Shown: piece after piece, positions 33,349-46,332 of the stretch | Layout of the letters: the number at the start of each line of letters is the position of its first letter | How positions within the stretch are numbered: the first letter of the stretch is position 1 | Origin: Membranipora membranacea | Lineage: Eukaryota > Bryozoa > Gymnolaemata > Cheilostomatida > Membraniporidae | Assembly (NCBI GenBank): GCA_914767715.1 | Contig: OU612065.1 | Span: 19,900,001 to 19,964,000 of the forward strand | Direction: 5' to 3' | Length of the DNA: 64,000 nt | Made by a program: the position numbers and the translations under genes | The notes under the pieces: generated by a model | The model's input: the letters and a program-made list of their open reading frames with translations, nothing else | What the model was told of the DNA's origin: nothing | The model's database searches: none

Positions 33349-36155
33349 TCCACCCCTTTGGCAATTTTAGGTGACCCCTGAATTAGTTAATTTACATATG
33401 AATGCATTACCACTTTTGTTACCATATTTGGGACATCACATGACACACTAACTGATAGATGCTAATCATATTTTGTGACATTGTCAAATTTGAATCTTTC
33501 ATGATAAACATGGCAACAGTAAGCTATGGTTTATCGCATTTCTAAACTAACTACATACAATCATGCTATTTACTTGTAACTTTCAAGTGCATTAGATGAC
33601 TAAAGGTATGTTCTATTATTCTTTTCATAGAGCCTGGAATTATCTGTTATATTATGCTTAAATCCTTGCTATCCTGATGTACCGTAGCATATATAAATCA
33701 TGATTATTGTCACAATGCTTAACTGACTATTGAATCTCATCTTGTTGAGATTTATGTTTAATTGCCTTGATTAATTGATTACGTGGCAATGCTTTTGTTT
33801 CAATACCTGCGATTATTTTTATATACGGCGCTATAATGTCTTTTAACATCAACACCTTTTCTCTGCCTTATTTGTAGTTTTACGGCAAATTTGGATTATA
33901 GTAAATAACTTGTCCAACGTCAAAACCATCCACCTGCACTACGCGTGTAAATACAAGTATCATGTTTTTTCTCTTTCCTTTTAGTTTTAGGCTTGTTGGT
34001 GGCCATGTGATGTTTGAATCAAATAATGATGTACATGTAGTCTGTTCTGCACACGCTTGACTTTGTGATCAAAGAAATTTCATTCTGCTGTTTGAGGTTT
34101 GAAACATGGTGGTAGGAGGTGCACACTCATAATTTATAGTAAGTAGCAACTTCTTACCTGCATAGCATATGGACACAGCCTAACAATTTTAGAGGCCACA
34201 CTTTGTCTATTTGTTTTTCAATATGATAGCCCAAGTCATAATATTAGCACACAATTAATTATTAACAATTTTATCACTTGTTACAAGTTGGCATGCTGAT
34301 ATATAACATAGACAGAGTGCAAAAAGTGAACAAACAACAAACTTTTTTTCAATTATGAGCAAAATCCGAGTAAAATAAGCATTTCTAGGAAATCCTCCTG
34401 GCACTAAAATTAGGGGTCAAAATCCGAGCATACTCGGATTCCATCCGAGTAGTTTAGAACCCTGTTCTACATATTACAACATTATACCTCATAAATCTCT
34501 GTAATATATTGTAATTTAATATCCTTTTAATTACATGTGATTTTCCATTTAATTTTAAGATCTCTTTGTAAACTTTTACCTCTCTTGTGGCAATCTACAT
34601 TTTTAATCACATATTTCAACAGCTTATTTTCTTATTTTACTCTGAGCACTTTTTACATGCTCTTGAATCACTCGTCCTATGTATACTGTATTATATCCTC
34701 TTGAATAAAACACTTATCTAATCACCACTTCTCTAGATTTGAAAATTACTTCAATATCAAACTACCTGGTTTTTCTGGGGTATAAGTTGCTTTCCCGTGC
34801 CTTAAACTTCCTCTTGCTATTTGACAAAGAACCCGAACTAGTAAGTCAAGGTCATGTATGAAAAGCAAAAAATGTGTTGCAATTACCAGTGAGTGTGAGT
34901 GGAAATAGTGTAGGCTTCCAGTTGTATTGTTTCAGATTGCTTGATTAATATCAGCCATCATCTTGATATATATCAACAGGGTGGCTGGTATATCAACCAT
35001 GCTGTGCATGAGCTGAGGTGTGAATCAGCTTGGATTCTAAACAGATTCTAGACAGTAGTACATGTGGTGTTTCAAACCGGAATCTCACTTGATTTTGGGT
35101 TGATTTTCTTCTTTGATTCTCTGTTCCGTCAGTGATTCTGCTGTTAAAAATCAACTCAAAGACGAGGGCTATTCACATTTGACTTTTTTCACGCATTTTC
35201 ACAAGGTTGAATCAACTCTGCGCTTGGCTTAGATTCGCCCTAGATTCTAAGGTATTTTGCCGGCTGGGTAACATGTCATTCAATTAGCTAGAAGATAACA
35301 CAACATGTTCAAACAATTAAAGTGCATTTTCCTTCCTTAAAACTGTGCACTCTCTTGGCTGTGAGGTTTGAGAGCTTAAGATCTCACGACAACATATCGC
35401 TTAGCTAGCTGAACACATTAGGATAAATGAAATAAAGTATACATTACTCAATTTAAACATGTTTCCTTCTATTTCAAAGGTTAAATTACCAGAATAATGG
35501 AACTTATCTGTAAACCTCAGGTCAAGGATGTTTCTTATACTCGTCATGTATGTATTGAGGAGTTTGGCTTGATTTTATAGATCCTTAGCAATAATTCATC
35601 CCAGTTTAAGTCTCAATATTTAAAGAATTACTTCTGGCAAATTCCGGCTGCGTAGAATATGAAGTGAAATAAATGGGTGCATCATTCAGCAATGTACAAA
35701 TCTAATGTACATCCTTGCTTTTATCACAATTTGAGGTTGTCCCAATGGAAAAAAAACCTAATACAAAAGATCAGGATTTATTTTTGTATTGAGGGTAAAC
35801 TCTAGAAAGAAAGCAGAAATGATGTCAAACACGATTCAAATACTCAAGGTGGAAAAAGAGAAGATCTCAAAAACGAGTACAGTGATAGAGATGTGGTTGT
35901 TTTTATTCGGTTCCTGCATCAGACATCAGACAAAGCTCTCCCTCCGAACCCCACTCCAGATCGTGTTTTAAAATAATTAACTGTAAGCCTTCATTCTTGG
36001 TTGTTGTAATAGAGTCAATATCTTCATAGAAAAACTAAACTTTATAGTCCAGTTCCTGATGGTATGAGCATGAGAAAGATCAACGGAAGACAGGGATTAT
36101 GATTTTAACATATATAGCAAATTCATCACGGGGTAAATCTTATTGTTTCAGATTT
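33349..36155. other. No gene recognised; one small palindrome
   Basis: The only structures are a perfect 7-bp stem atccgag-cata-ctcggat at 34422-34439 and AT-rich sequence. Confidence 0.45.
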
Positions 36156-36224
36156 TATTTTGTTGAAGAATTTGTTTTGTCGAAGAATTTATTTTGTTGA
36201 AGAACTTATATTGTAGAAAATTGC
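36156..36224. repeat. Short tandem array, 17-18-bp unit
   Basis: Three to four degenerate copies of attttgttgaagaattt, just downstream of the minus-strand lectin gene. The array contains its likely poly(A) signal (AATAAA on the minus strand, 36188-36193). Confidence 0.7.
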
Positions 36225-36346
36225 AGCTGTTTAGAATATGAAGTAAAATAAATGGTGTTACATTCATCATTGTTTAAAACTAATTTAAATCATTGCTTAT
36301 ATTTGGATGTGGAAATGAAGCCAGTTCAAACAGTCAAAGCGATATA

Positions 36347-37448
36347 TTATCTTCTCTCACAGATGAACAGTCTCCTTGCATTCACACATTTACAATCACT
36401 CCATTCTCCACTTGTCTTGGGGCAGACGCATGACTCATTTTCGTTAGTGTTGTCAGGCTCACCAGATCTCCATGAAGGTGCAACCTCAGGGAACTCCTCA
36501 GCATCCAATCTGTTCCAGAATGCTTCTGTGCTATATCCATCCCAAAAGAATGTCTGTTGATCGACATCCTCCTGAGCACCGATATATATGAACTCTGAGT
36601 TTGAGTCTGAAATGGGAGACAGTTATAGAGATAGTTATATATCTAAATTCATATCAGGCTCACAAAATAAAACAATGCTGCGATGTTTGACTTCGCAAAA
36701 TGAAGCTAGAAAAATGCATCTGTTTTATATACTCAACAAAATCCAGACCAAAAAAATTATAAAAGTTGACATAAAAGAACAAAGTGAATAGCTGCAAAAT
36801 TCATGCGTCAAACGACCTACCAAGTGTGTTTTCCATGAGGAATTGCTTGAGGTTATCTCTTCTCCACTGAGTTTCAGCAGTCACCATGAAGCCCAAGTAG
36901 GTCTCACTGCAAAGTTCTCTGGCATCCACATAATACTCCCTCTCAGTACTGAGAATGAGACAGGACTTGGTTTCACCAGACCCGACGGCAGTGAAGTTTC
37001 CTGGGCATACCTCTATAAAAAACATCATCAGAACTGTTAATTAAAATATAAAATCAACAGTTATAATATTTAGATTGCACGCATCTATATCAACTAGGCT
37101 ATACACTGAAGAAACATGGGCGACAGTCATGTGTCTTGATATTCTACCTATCATCAAGGTAATCGTTTTGTAAAGTCAGAGGTAGTAGCTTTTCACATGT
37201 GATCAATGAACAAACTGATTGCTCAGATCGGCATTTAAATAATAAATAGCGCAATAACCATGAACAAATATCTAAAGGATAGTCATGTCTTAAGAAATAC
37301 CTAACATCATTGAGCAACTCAGCTAATCGATTAATGTAAGCAAGTGGACATTATTTTCAAAGCAGCAATAACCCAATAAATGTATAAACCTACCTATAGC
37401 TGAGGCTACCTGAACACCTATAACAAGGAGAAGAGCAGCAACGAACAT
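36347..37448 (-). CDS. Secreted C-type lectin, three exons, intact
   Basis: Exon 1 37448-37394 encodes the signal peptide MFVAALLLVIGVQVASAI. Exon 2 37012-36821 begins EVCPGNF and contains KSCLILS, ARELCSE and TAETQWRRDNLKQFL. Exon 3 36606-36347 contains EFIYIGAQ, FFWDGYSTEAFW, EPDNTN, NESCVCPKTSGEW, SDCKC and LFICERR, stop TAA. All borders have GT/AG and phase 1; the protein is 168 residues. It is one C-type lectin domain with the long-form N-terminal disulfide. The ligand tripeptide is EPD and the WND motif is WSD, so sugar and Ca2+ binding may differ from classical lectins. The extra CxC..CxC pair could form an added disulfide. A TATA box lies about 90 bp upstream. It is probably secreted and may act in immune recognition or adhesion (family inference). 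Confidence 0.88.
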
Positions 37449-37509
37449 GTTGTATGATGATGGGATTCTTCTGTGAGAAACTACTGATCACTTCAACTGA
37501 TAGTGCTGA
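37311..37509. repeat. Segmental duplication block A, right copy
   Basis: Matches 1-214 in the same orientation. It contains exon 1 and flanking intron of the intact minus-strand lectin gene. Confidence 0.85.
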
Positions 37510-37535
37510 AGTTACAAAGCAAGCTTCATACCACA

Positions 37536-37542
37536 TTTTATA
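37536..37542 (-). promoter_or_regulatory. TATA box of the 36.3-kb lectin gene
   Basis: TATAAAA on the minus strand, about 90 bp upstream of the ATG at 37448. The spacing matches the TATA boxes of the genes at 46.3 and 60.1 kb. Confidence 0.65.
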
Positions 37543-37545
37543 TCG

Positions 37546-40500
37546 GTTTGGTCTGATGAAGCAATCTTGTATCAGAGATGAAGCAATCGCACCATGACTT
37601 GACATATGCCAATAAACAATTGTTGTTCAGCCAATCATTATTAATGATTATTTAAAACATGACAATGGGGATTTAAATACTTGATATTATCTCATATTGT
37701 GATCATATGGTTGTATACTAATACAAGACAAACATATTTATTCTGTTCACAGATCATGATACATATTTCCCACTTGCGTCAATCATGATATTTTTACCAG
37801 TTTATATTTACAATTTATTAACGGCAATGTCATTGTTTTGTCTTCATTAATTTTTGTGAGGTTTCATCATCAGCTCGGACATAAACATTTGTTCGTTGCT
37901 GAAATGTATTGTATATCTGGTGGAAGAGATGGATAGCTGACAGAGTCATGTGGTTATTCAAAATTTCTAAGCGGAAGTGAAAGATGAAATGTGACTACCA
38001 CTGGACTACATGTAGTTCATTGCAACAGTTTGAGCTGATAACTCAAAAACTATCTGCTTCAGACAAGACTTGAACCAGGGCCTTCCAGCCGTCAAGGTCA
38101 TCATCATTTTTTCTCAACGCTACTGATTCTCTATGATCTGCCAATCGCAACCTGTGTACAAGCATGAAGTGATTAGTTTGAATTGATTGCAGTCACATTA
38201 AGTCCATCCTTGACCTTCAAAATCCTTTGAGACTGTAAGGGACTTTGATCCAGCCAAATTGTTGCATCATTATTTGATTTGATTTTATTGAGATTGGCTA
38301 CATAATTACATATTTGTATAAATTAATGATAACACAATTTTCAATATTAACAATGTTTTATTAATTGGGTAAGAAATACAAATATCTAGGAAGAAAGTTG
38401 TTATTTATCATAATGTTATTGTGTCTCTTTTGACTGATTGAACAAGCATATTGTTACATTATGATTGCTGACATCATCATCATGACTTTATGAGACCGCT
38501 TAATATGTTTTTGTAGTCTTAAAAGGCCTACATCATAGAACAAAATCATTTCACACCAAATAAAAATAAAGACTTGGATTGATATCAATACCCTCTACAC
38601 CTTTGATTTCATTGAACTCAATCATGGTCAACTGTCCAATCATGATTTGCAATAATGCAGATGCAAATGGTAATGAACTGGTTTATGATCAATGATCAGT
38701 AAACTATCAATACCTTCGGAAGTGACACTGACGATGAGGAATGGGTAAACATTTCCATTGTCAGTTTGAAATTTCCTGAAGGTAATGTGAGAGCTTCCAA
38801 TCAGCATTTTGTGGTCACAATAATGGTCTTTTTGAAAGCATTTCGACCATTTAAAATGCTGTAAAATCCATCTGCCTTTGATAGTCTATGGTGATTTTTA
38901 AACATCAGCTGTCCTGACTTTCTCAAGATGATGAAATCAACCATAGAACTAGATGATTCGGAGAAAATTAAATAGCATTTTAAATTTATATTATGATGAC
39001 GCAAAATCTGTGACAAGGGAATGGAGTGTCAATGATTATTATTGAACTTAAAAACTCTTTAAGGGAACCAAAATGGACACAATAAAATCAAAACGAATGA
39101 CACAACAATTTTCATAGACAGAAATTCAAGCGGATATTTATACCAATGCTAAATCTTAGTCTCAATAACAGCAACACGTTGCAAGGGGGTTCTTTCTTTT
39201 TTCCTTACACTCTTTTGATGACTGGAAGAGTTAATTACAGGGATATATTCTGTATTTTTGTATGGCTTTATTGGCAAAGAATGGATGTTTTGAAAACATT
39301 AAAACCTCATTGCGTTTGATTTTATGAGGAAAACACTGATGGTGTCAGAAATATAATGATAACGAATGATACAACAATTTTCTTACAGGTTTATTTATAT
39401 TCTTTTCAAAATTTATAAGCATTTGTCAATCTGTAGTGAATTTTAATATGTTTGATATCAAATATATATATATATTTATGTAAATCAAAGCAAAATCCAA
39501 ATCTGGTAGATAATATCACAAAAAATAACAATTTGTAAGGGAATTGATTTATTTTTTCCAAACACTGTTTGAAACACCTTGAGAGTCAAGTTCAAGGATA
39601 AGGTGGTGGTGATAATCAATTGGCATGCTCATCATCTTGAATGAATTATCCTGCATCTGCAATCCTTCTATAACCAAATTACAATCAGGGTATACTTATT
39701 TATGAATTATCCCTTGTTAATGGATTGTAGTCGGTTATTACATCTTGCATTTGAAAATATTAACATTTCCACATAATATTACAACATCAGATGAGATTGA
39801 TTGCATTTCGATCCTGTTCACCATGTTTTATTTTGTCATTTCCAGGCCTCAATCTTTAAACTACTACAAAGTTGATGTAGTTATGAGCATATTTTTTCTC
39901 ATGTCAATTATTGCTGTACATTAAGTCAAAGGGCTGCAACTGCATCATTTGATTCACATATTTATTTGTATGACACATCAAAACATTCCAGTAACAGGTC
40001 ATGTTTTGATAAAAACGATTTGAGCAAAGAATTTTGGCGACGTGAAGGATGCGAAATTTTGATGAATGCCAATTCACCCCAACTGTGACCGCTAAGCTCC
40101 CAGTGATTGTAAGTCACTGACTGCAAGTTTGGCCTTCAAATGCAACTGTTGATCTCCAGATCATGGGGATAATCGTCAGTCTCGAATCATTAATTATGAT
40201 ACTCTTGCCACACCATCTACAACCAAACAAAACAAAATGTGAGTACAGACATTAAGAGTAGTTATCAGGGAAGCTTGAGCCCTTATCAATATTCTGAGCT
40301 CCCCTGTCATTTGAAAAGGACGGTAAATGACCTTGGCACCTCAATATGTATGTTGTTGGTTAGCAAATCAGGAACACATTTAAGACTTCAAAGGAAATGT
40401 AGTCTAAATGGACTGTGCTCCATAACAGACCCACAGATCACAAGGGGGGCTCCGAATCAAGGAGGGCCGACTCCAAAATATACAACCATTGCAATCTAAA

Positions 40501-41270
40501 AAATCCATGTTTGCAAAATGTTAATTTCTTCTTGGTTAATTGTAAACAAAGTGTGTTAAAATAATTGTGCTTATTTAGGCAATTACATGTGTCGATAAAC
40601 TTAACAATATTTCTTATCCATAACAAGTTCACTTTTGGGACAATACTTTTTGACTGCTAAATAATTAGCACACATCCTGATATGACCATTGGTATAATAT
40701 TGAAGGTTTTGGTGTTATAAGAGTAGTAATCTTGATGGTTGATTGTGGTGCTATTATGTTCGATGTTGCTCTAAGCTAGTTCCGTATAGCTTTCAGCTTC
40801 ATTTACTACGGCTAATTCTTACTGAACTTAGTAATTGTCATCATGGAAAGGGTGTGTCTGTGTACACCAAATATCACTGTCTTGTTCTTGAGATACTTAA
40901 TTCATCAACCATAACTCTAAATATTTTTTTATCTGACACTGGAGAAAAATTATACATCTCACTTGAAAATGATTGGTTAACAATGGCTGATTAAATCACT
41001 TTTAATTGATTTTACATATAATCAGTGTATTTAATATTTAAAGGTAATGTTGGAATAATGCTGCTTAATCCCTGAATGTCACAAAAAATAATCAATTAAA
41101 TACCCGATAGGAGTTTAGTTTTCGCGGCATTTAGGATTCGCTTTTCATGTTTTTTATTTAAGTAGCGAAAGTTTATGATAGCGGAAATTACTTCCTAAGC
41201 AATCCCAGCGAAATTTTATGTAGCTATTTTTTTATATGCTTCAAATGTCTGTTGGATAAATATCAGGGCA
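37546..41270. other. No gene recognised
   Basis: A weak B-box-like stretch (GGTTCAAGTCT on the minus strand, about 38066-38076) could be a SINE trace, but no A box accompanies it. A short (TA)n tract lies near 39465. Nothing coding was recognised. Confidence 0.4.
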
Positions 41271-41289
41271 GGCAACAAGAAGCAGGCTT

Positions 41290-41362
41290 GGGACCAAAGA
41301 GTGGACTCGAACCTGAGACTTTGTGCACCATAGTCCACGATCTTAACCAATAGGCTATGGAA
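41290..41362 (-). repeat. tRNA-derived SINE head
   Basis: On the minus strand, TAGCCTATTGG (41347-41357) resembles an A box and GGTTCGAGTCC (41303-41313) is a perfect B box. The sequence between them can be read as a degraded anticodon arm. It lies directly beside the partial palindrome and foldback arm at 41390-41614. Confidence 0.7.
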
Positions 41363-41389
41363 TTTATGTGACGATGTAGATGTAGTTTG

Positions 41390-41614
41390 GTCCATTTGCC
41401 TGCATTCCGAGTGGCTTCCAATCCACTGGTCACATATAATGCAAAAACAAAACACCCTTTAATTTCTAAATATGACCACTACAACTGGGTACACCCGGTG
41501 AATTTTACAGAAGAAACATCAATGAAGTATAATATGAGATCAGTTTCCTGCCATCAAAAATTGTCCGTGCCATTTTTTTATAGAGCAGTTACAGCTAGGC
41601 TGCTTCTGGCCTAT
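41390..41614. mobile_element. Half palindrome plus solo foldback arm
   Basis: 41390-41432 equals one half of the 110-bp palindrome at 25871-25980. From 41433 the sequence matches the right arm of the foldback element (27000-27170) in the same orientation, ending cttctggcctat. No partner arm is nearby. The arm ends exactly where duplication block B begins (41617). Confidence 0.8.
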
Positions 41615-41680
41615 TATAAATTCTTTTTAGTTTACATCCAGGGAATAAAGCACCATTAATCGCTTATTTGTTACTATTAT

Positions 41681-43256
41681 CCTTTAAGTGGTTAGAACAC
41701 TTTACCAGAATACTACCACCTCTGTCCAAATAAATGGCCACCTTTCTGAAGACATTGAACTACAGAGAGGGGTAAGACAAGGGTGCCCACTTTCACCATC
41801 TCTGTACATTATTTATGTAGAGTCTTTTCTTTTATATATACGCAGCCAAGCGGTTTTCAGGGGTATCCATTTAACAACAAACAAAGTAGCTAAAGTTACC
41901 GCCTATGCAGACGATCTTCTTTTTTTTGCCAAGATAATGCCGATGTAGAATATATTTTTTCTTTTTTTGATCACATCCGGCAGGCTACAGGCAGCGAATT
42001 AAATAGAGCCAAAACTCATGATGAGATAAAAGTGTGTGGAATCATTTTTAAAGCTACAGACGGCCAAGAAATGGAAAGAATAAATATGTTAGAATGCATC
42101 TGAAAGTTAAAAAGTAAAATAAACTTCTTTCAGACTATTCCCTGTACCATCAAAGGGAAAGTCATAATAGTTGATACAATATTGTACCCAATAATATTTT
42201 ACATGGCACACACCTTTTTACCCAGTGCAATACACAGCTCTCATGGAAAAGCTTGCCTTTTACCTGATCTACGGAGAAGGGAAAACAGAATTAATTAAAA
42301 GACAATTCATAGAGCTGGCAAAAGAAAAAGGAGGCATGGGCTTATATGAACTGAAATCCTACAGTGAGGCAACTTACCTGCAGGATAACCTATGCCTACC
42401 TGTACAAGAGTCCTTCGAACACCTTCATCTTTTTTTGTATTTTTTCTCTTTCTGGACAAGAAATCTGTTTCCACATAATATACTAAAAACAGTGCACACT
42501 GCTTCAAACTTCTGGACCAATATAAAAAAGCACACACTGTACTAGATAAAATAGACAAAAAATCTAAAGACATTCTTAAAATAAGCCTTGTGTCAACCAA
42601 TCAACTTTATCAATTTCTCATAGAAGAGGGTGATCTCTTACCCATTAAAATTCAAACAAACCAAGAGTTAAGTGAAATTGAGAAAACCCGATTAATTAAA
42701 ATATGGAACAATATTATAAAGTGTCATCACAAATTTCCAGCTTTATGTGGAAGACAGCCATGAATGACATAGTAAATGGAGCCACCCTTTTAAAATTGAA
42801 AATACAAGGAGTGAAAACAACTTGTAACTTTTGCATAAAACCAGAAACAGAGACATTAGAACATGTATTTGCATCATGCAGTTCCCTTCAGGAGACAAGA
42901 AATATAATGATAGGATCTGTTAAAAAGCTGGGAACACACATTAATACGGATAAAAACAACAAACAAATCCTTTTCTGTTTAGGTTTGACCCCTAATGACC
43001 AGGGAAACACCATCAATATGAATGTGTTTGAATATGTGGCAGAGTGCAATAGGAAGATATGGAACGGCAGGCATGAAATAGTTTTTGAGAAAGCGGATAA
43101 GGAAAATAAGATAATTGAAATAGAAAGGAAAATAAAGGCATTTAGTGACTTCTTCTACAACGAGAGAATAGTCCAAGAAAGTAACTTAAAATGTAAGGGC
43201 AGGTGAGGTTGATAGAGGAGTAGCCTGTCCTGTTCGTGTTTCTCTAATAAACAGGA
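41681..43256 (+). mobile_element. 5'-truncated LINE with 14-bp target-site duplication
   Basis: The insert is flanked by TTTGTTACTATTAT (41667-41680) and TTTGTTGCTATTAT (43257-43270). The empty site is present once at 6312-6325 in the other duplication copy. It encodes the second half of a LINE reverse transcriptase, beginning just before IELQRGVRQGCPLSPSLY, then AYADDLLFF. Frameshifts follow, and near the 3' end an open stretch (42703-43206) has a zinc-knuckle-like domain (KTTCNFC..ETLEHVFASC). It has no poly(A) tail and ends ctaataaacagga. The domain order suggests an L1/Tx1-like group, but I cannot fix the clade. It is inactive. Confidence 0.92.
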
Positions 43257-44681
43257 TTTGTTGCTATTATTCATAAAAATGATTTTACGTCAAATCGATT
43301 AAGAGCGACACAATTTACCCTGGATATATTCAGCTATTATTGACCAATAAATTTGACACAAAATATTGTTTTAAAAATAGTTTTACCAATTGTCAGAAAC
43401 AAAGTATGTTTTAGACTTGTGATTGGTGTAACAAATATTTCTGGATGACAAGACACAAAAATACAATGCAATGATCTCTGGTGTACAGAGAGGCATCTTA
43501 CCATGATGACATATACCAAATTTAGTAAAATTAAGCCGTATTGCCTTTCGATTATACTGAAAACAAAACGAAACTAGCTTAGAGTACTATAGAATACATT
43601 TAGTTTAACAATAAAAATCAAGAGTTCTACTCTAAGCAATTGTACTTATGGTCATATCAGGATGCGTGCTTTCTATTTTTAAACAGTTAAACATCTCAAC
43701 TATATATTGAATCTTGTTTCTAAACATAGTGCAGTGAAGTAACCTAAGTACCGATACAAAATAAGCGGCAAGCATAATTATTGTAACAGCCTGGTCTTGA
43801 TCATTTTTTATTGTTTAACCAAGGAAAAATACATAACTACATCAACTCAAATGGCTGCATCTGGGTTAAATCCTAAAGATAACATGTCAAAACATGGTGA
43901 ACAAGATAAAAATGCTTTCAAATACTAGATATAAGAACTCTATACAAGCTATTAACGAGGGATAATTCAGAATTTTTTCTACCCTGATTGGTACTGGGTA
44001 ATACAAGGCTAGCAGATACAAAATTTTTCATTCAAGATCAACAGTATCCCAATCGGGAAACACAATCACCTTATCCCTGTATCATCTTTCAAGTTCATTT
44101 CACTAGTAGAAAATAAAAGTATTCCCTTGCAAAGTGGTATTGGTGTTATATCATCACAACTGATTGAGCTGGGTGAGGGAGATTTTGATTCAATTTCCGT
44201 TTACTAAGAGTATATTTCTGTGCAAAATTAAAAAAAAATTTCCAAATTGACAAATTGCTATAAAATGAGAAAGGGTTATAAATATCCGCGTAAGAAAATT
44301 GCTGTTTCATTGGTCATAACTTTATTGGGTCTATTTTGGCTGCATGATCGATCTTTTAAATTCAATTTAATTTTTGACACCCCTCCCTCGCCACCGTATT
44401 TGCGTCATCACATAAAATCAAATGCAATGAGTTTAATTTTTCCCAAATCATCAAAATCTCTGATTGATTCCATAATCTTGTGATAGCTTATGTGAAATAT
44501 ATTCAGAAATGGCATGACAAAGTTATTTCTAGCAAAGAAATAGTATCAATTTTATTTTATAACAACTTTACAGGTTTTAAATCATGATCAACAACCACAA
44601 CGATCTAAGCTTCCCAAGGTATGTCTTATATTCAGTCAATTGGAACAAAATACTACAGCCAAGTTTAAATTGCTTATTTAT

Positions 44682-44695
44682 CTGCCATACAATTA
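44682..44695. other. Empty target site of the 749-bp TIR element
   Basis: The sequence tgcttatttatctgcc is continuous here, with a single ATTTATC, whereas the paralogous site at 8006-8768 has two copies around the element. Confidence 0.85.
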
Positions 44696-46239
44696 AGATT
44701 AAGAATAAGATTAAGTCTTTTGGTAAACTGATACTTCATTTTCTACATCTTATCATTCAGCAAATGAACTCGCAAATAAAAAGACCGAATTCTCAAATAA
44801 TTAAATTAGGAAAATCTCAGCAAGCACTAGTAAAGGTCAAGCTAGTGAAGGTCATTTCATCGTTGTTATTGTGGTTATTGTAATACTGCTACAAATGCCC
44901 AATAGGTATTAAACCTTGTATGAGGTTTATTGACCATTTGTTTACACATTGGAAATTAAGATGGTCCTGTATGACTGAGGGTTAGTGATGAGACCGATCA
45001 CTTGGGAGCATAAATAACTGCAAGAAGATTAAGCTGTAACAATTTGTAACAGGCAGAACTCCTGGTACACAGGGTCGATATGACAATTTATTTAATTCTT
45101 CCTAAAATGGATAGTCTAATATTTGATTTACTGAATATTGAATATTTTCGTTTGAGTTTATTGGTATTTTTCTAAGGCTCAGACAAAGCAAAGGCCAAAC
45201 ATTCTGATCCTCACCAAGACTATCTCAAAAGAAAAAGAGATACCAGACCTACCCTATATACTCAAAAGAGTTAAAGCTTGAACAAAAAAATCTCACAATA
45301 CTGTGATTGGTGCAGCAGTTCCTATAATACAGATCCCCAAGTTGCTATCACAAGCGCACCAGATAGCTATCATATCGAGCCAAAGGCACTGTATAGAGAC
45401 GAGTCATGTCTCATCGCATACTCCAAACAGCTGCTGCTGAAATAAGATTGGCAGCTTCGACAACACTCCACAAACAACATCTCAACAATACAACCAGTAG
45501 AATCTTGGTCAACCCAAGGGTATTTCATGCATTATGTATATGAGGTCATGAAGTTATTTTAAATTTATTTCAATTATACAATTTCAGAAAACCTCAATAA
45601 TTAAATATTACTTTGACAAAAATAGTTTGCAACATTAGGGTGTTTAGTGAAAGTGGAAGTTGTGTCTTGACAAATAATTACGTGTCAAAAGTATTTTAGT
45701 AACATACTGTCCTGTATTGGACACTTTAATTGATACATGACACAATCAGATGGCATTATGTACGCAGTAAAATGTAGTTATTGTGAGTTTAATATACTCA
45801 CAATTGCTTTTAAAAATCATAAGCTATAAATATCCAATTGTATGATCAAAAACTGTTAAGGATCTCTTGTTGGTGACGTTATACTGGGCTGACCATGATC
45901 TGGATAGATATATTTATAACGCTCTACTGTCAAGAGAACATTTCTGACACGATTCCAAGAGAATGGCACTAATTGAATCGGATCAGTCTTCCATGGACAG
46001 AGTCAGAATAATGATCTAATTGAGTTGACTATATGCGACTGATGGATTGACTCCTTGATTAAAGTGTTAATGATATCTCTACATATATCCTTGGCACCCT
46101 GTAACCAATCAAATCTAAATCGAAATCATATTTGCTAAGCAAAAATAGATAATAATAATAATGAATACAATGACGCAACTATTCTATTTTCATAACATCC
46201 TTTAAATGATATTGAAGGCCAAATATGAGGAGCTGAACA

Positions 46240-46246
46240 TATATAA
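46240..46246 (+). promoter_or_regulatory. TATA box of the 46.3-kb lectin gene
   Basis: TATATAA, 87 bp before the ATG at 46333, the same arrangement as in the paralogues. An in-frame upstream ATG at 46249 lies at the expected start of transcription, so it is unlikely to be used. Confidence 0.6.
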
Positions 46247-46332
46247 GCATGGTACGGGTTCTATCCCATCACTTCTCCCCTATCAGTGTGTTTGATTGGT
46301 ACTTACTCACAGAAACATATCTTGCACATAAC

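Larger units (their letters stand above)
41617..45938. repeat. Segmental duplication block B, right copy
   Basis: Colinear with 6262-10034. It lacks the TIR element and the two microsatellite-bearing inserts of the left copy, and contains the LINE at 41681-43256. Small indels are spread throughout and are not multiples of three, which argues against coding content in the shared sequence. Confidence 0.9.

Noticed and set aside
33110-33370. Hydrophobic Val-rich frame on the plus strand
   Set aside because: Antisense reading of the Thr-rich low-complexity part of the hAT pseudogene exon 1.
46249-46332. Upstream in-frame start for the 46.3-kb lectin
   Set aside because: The 28 extra residues would precede a complete signal peptide, and the upstream ATG lies only a few bases after the TATA box.
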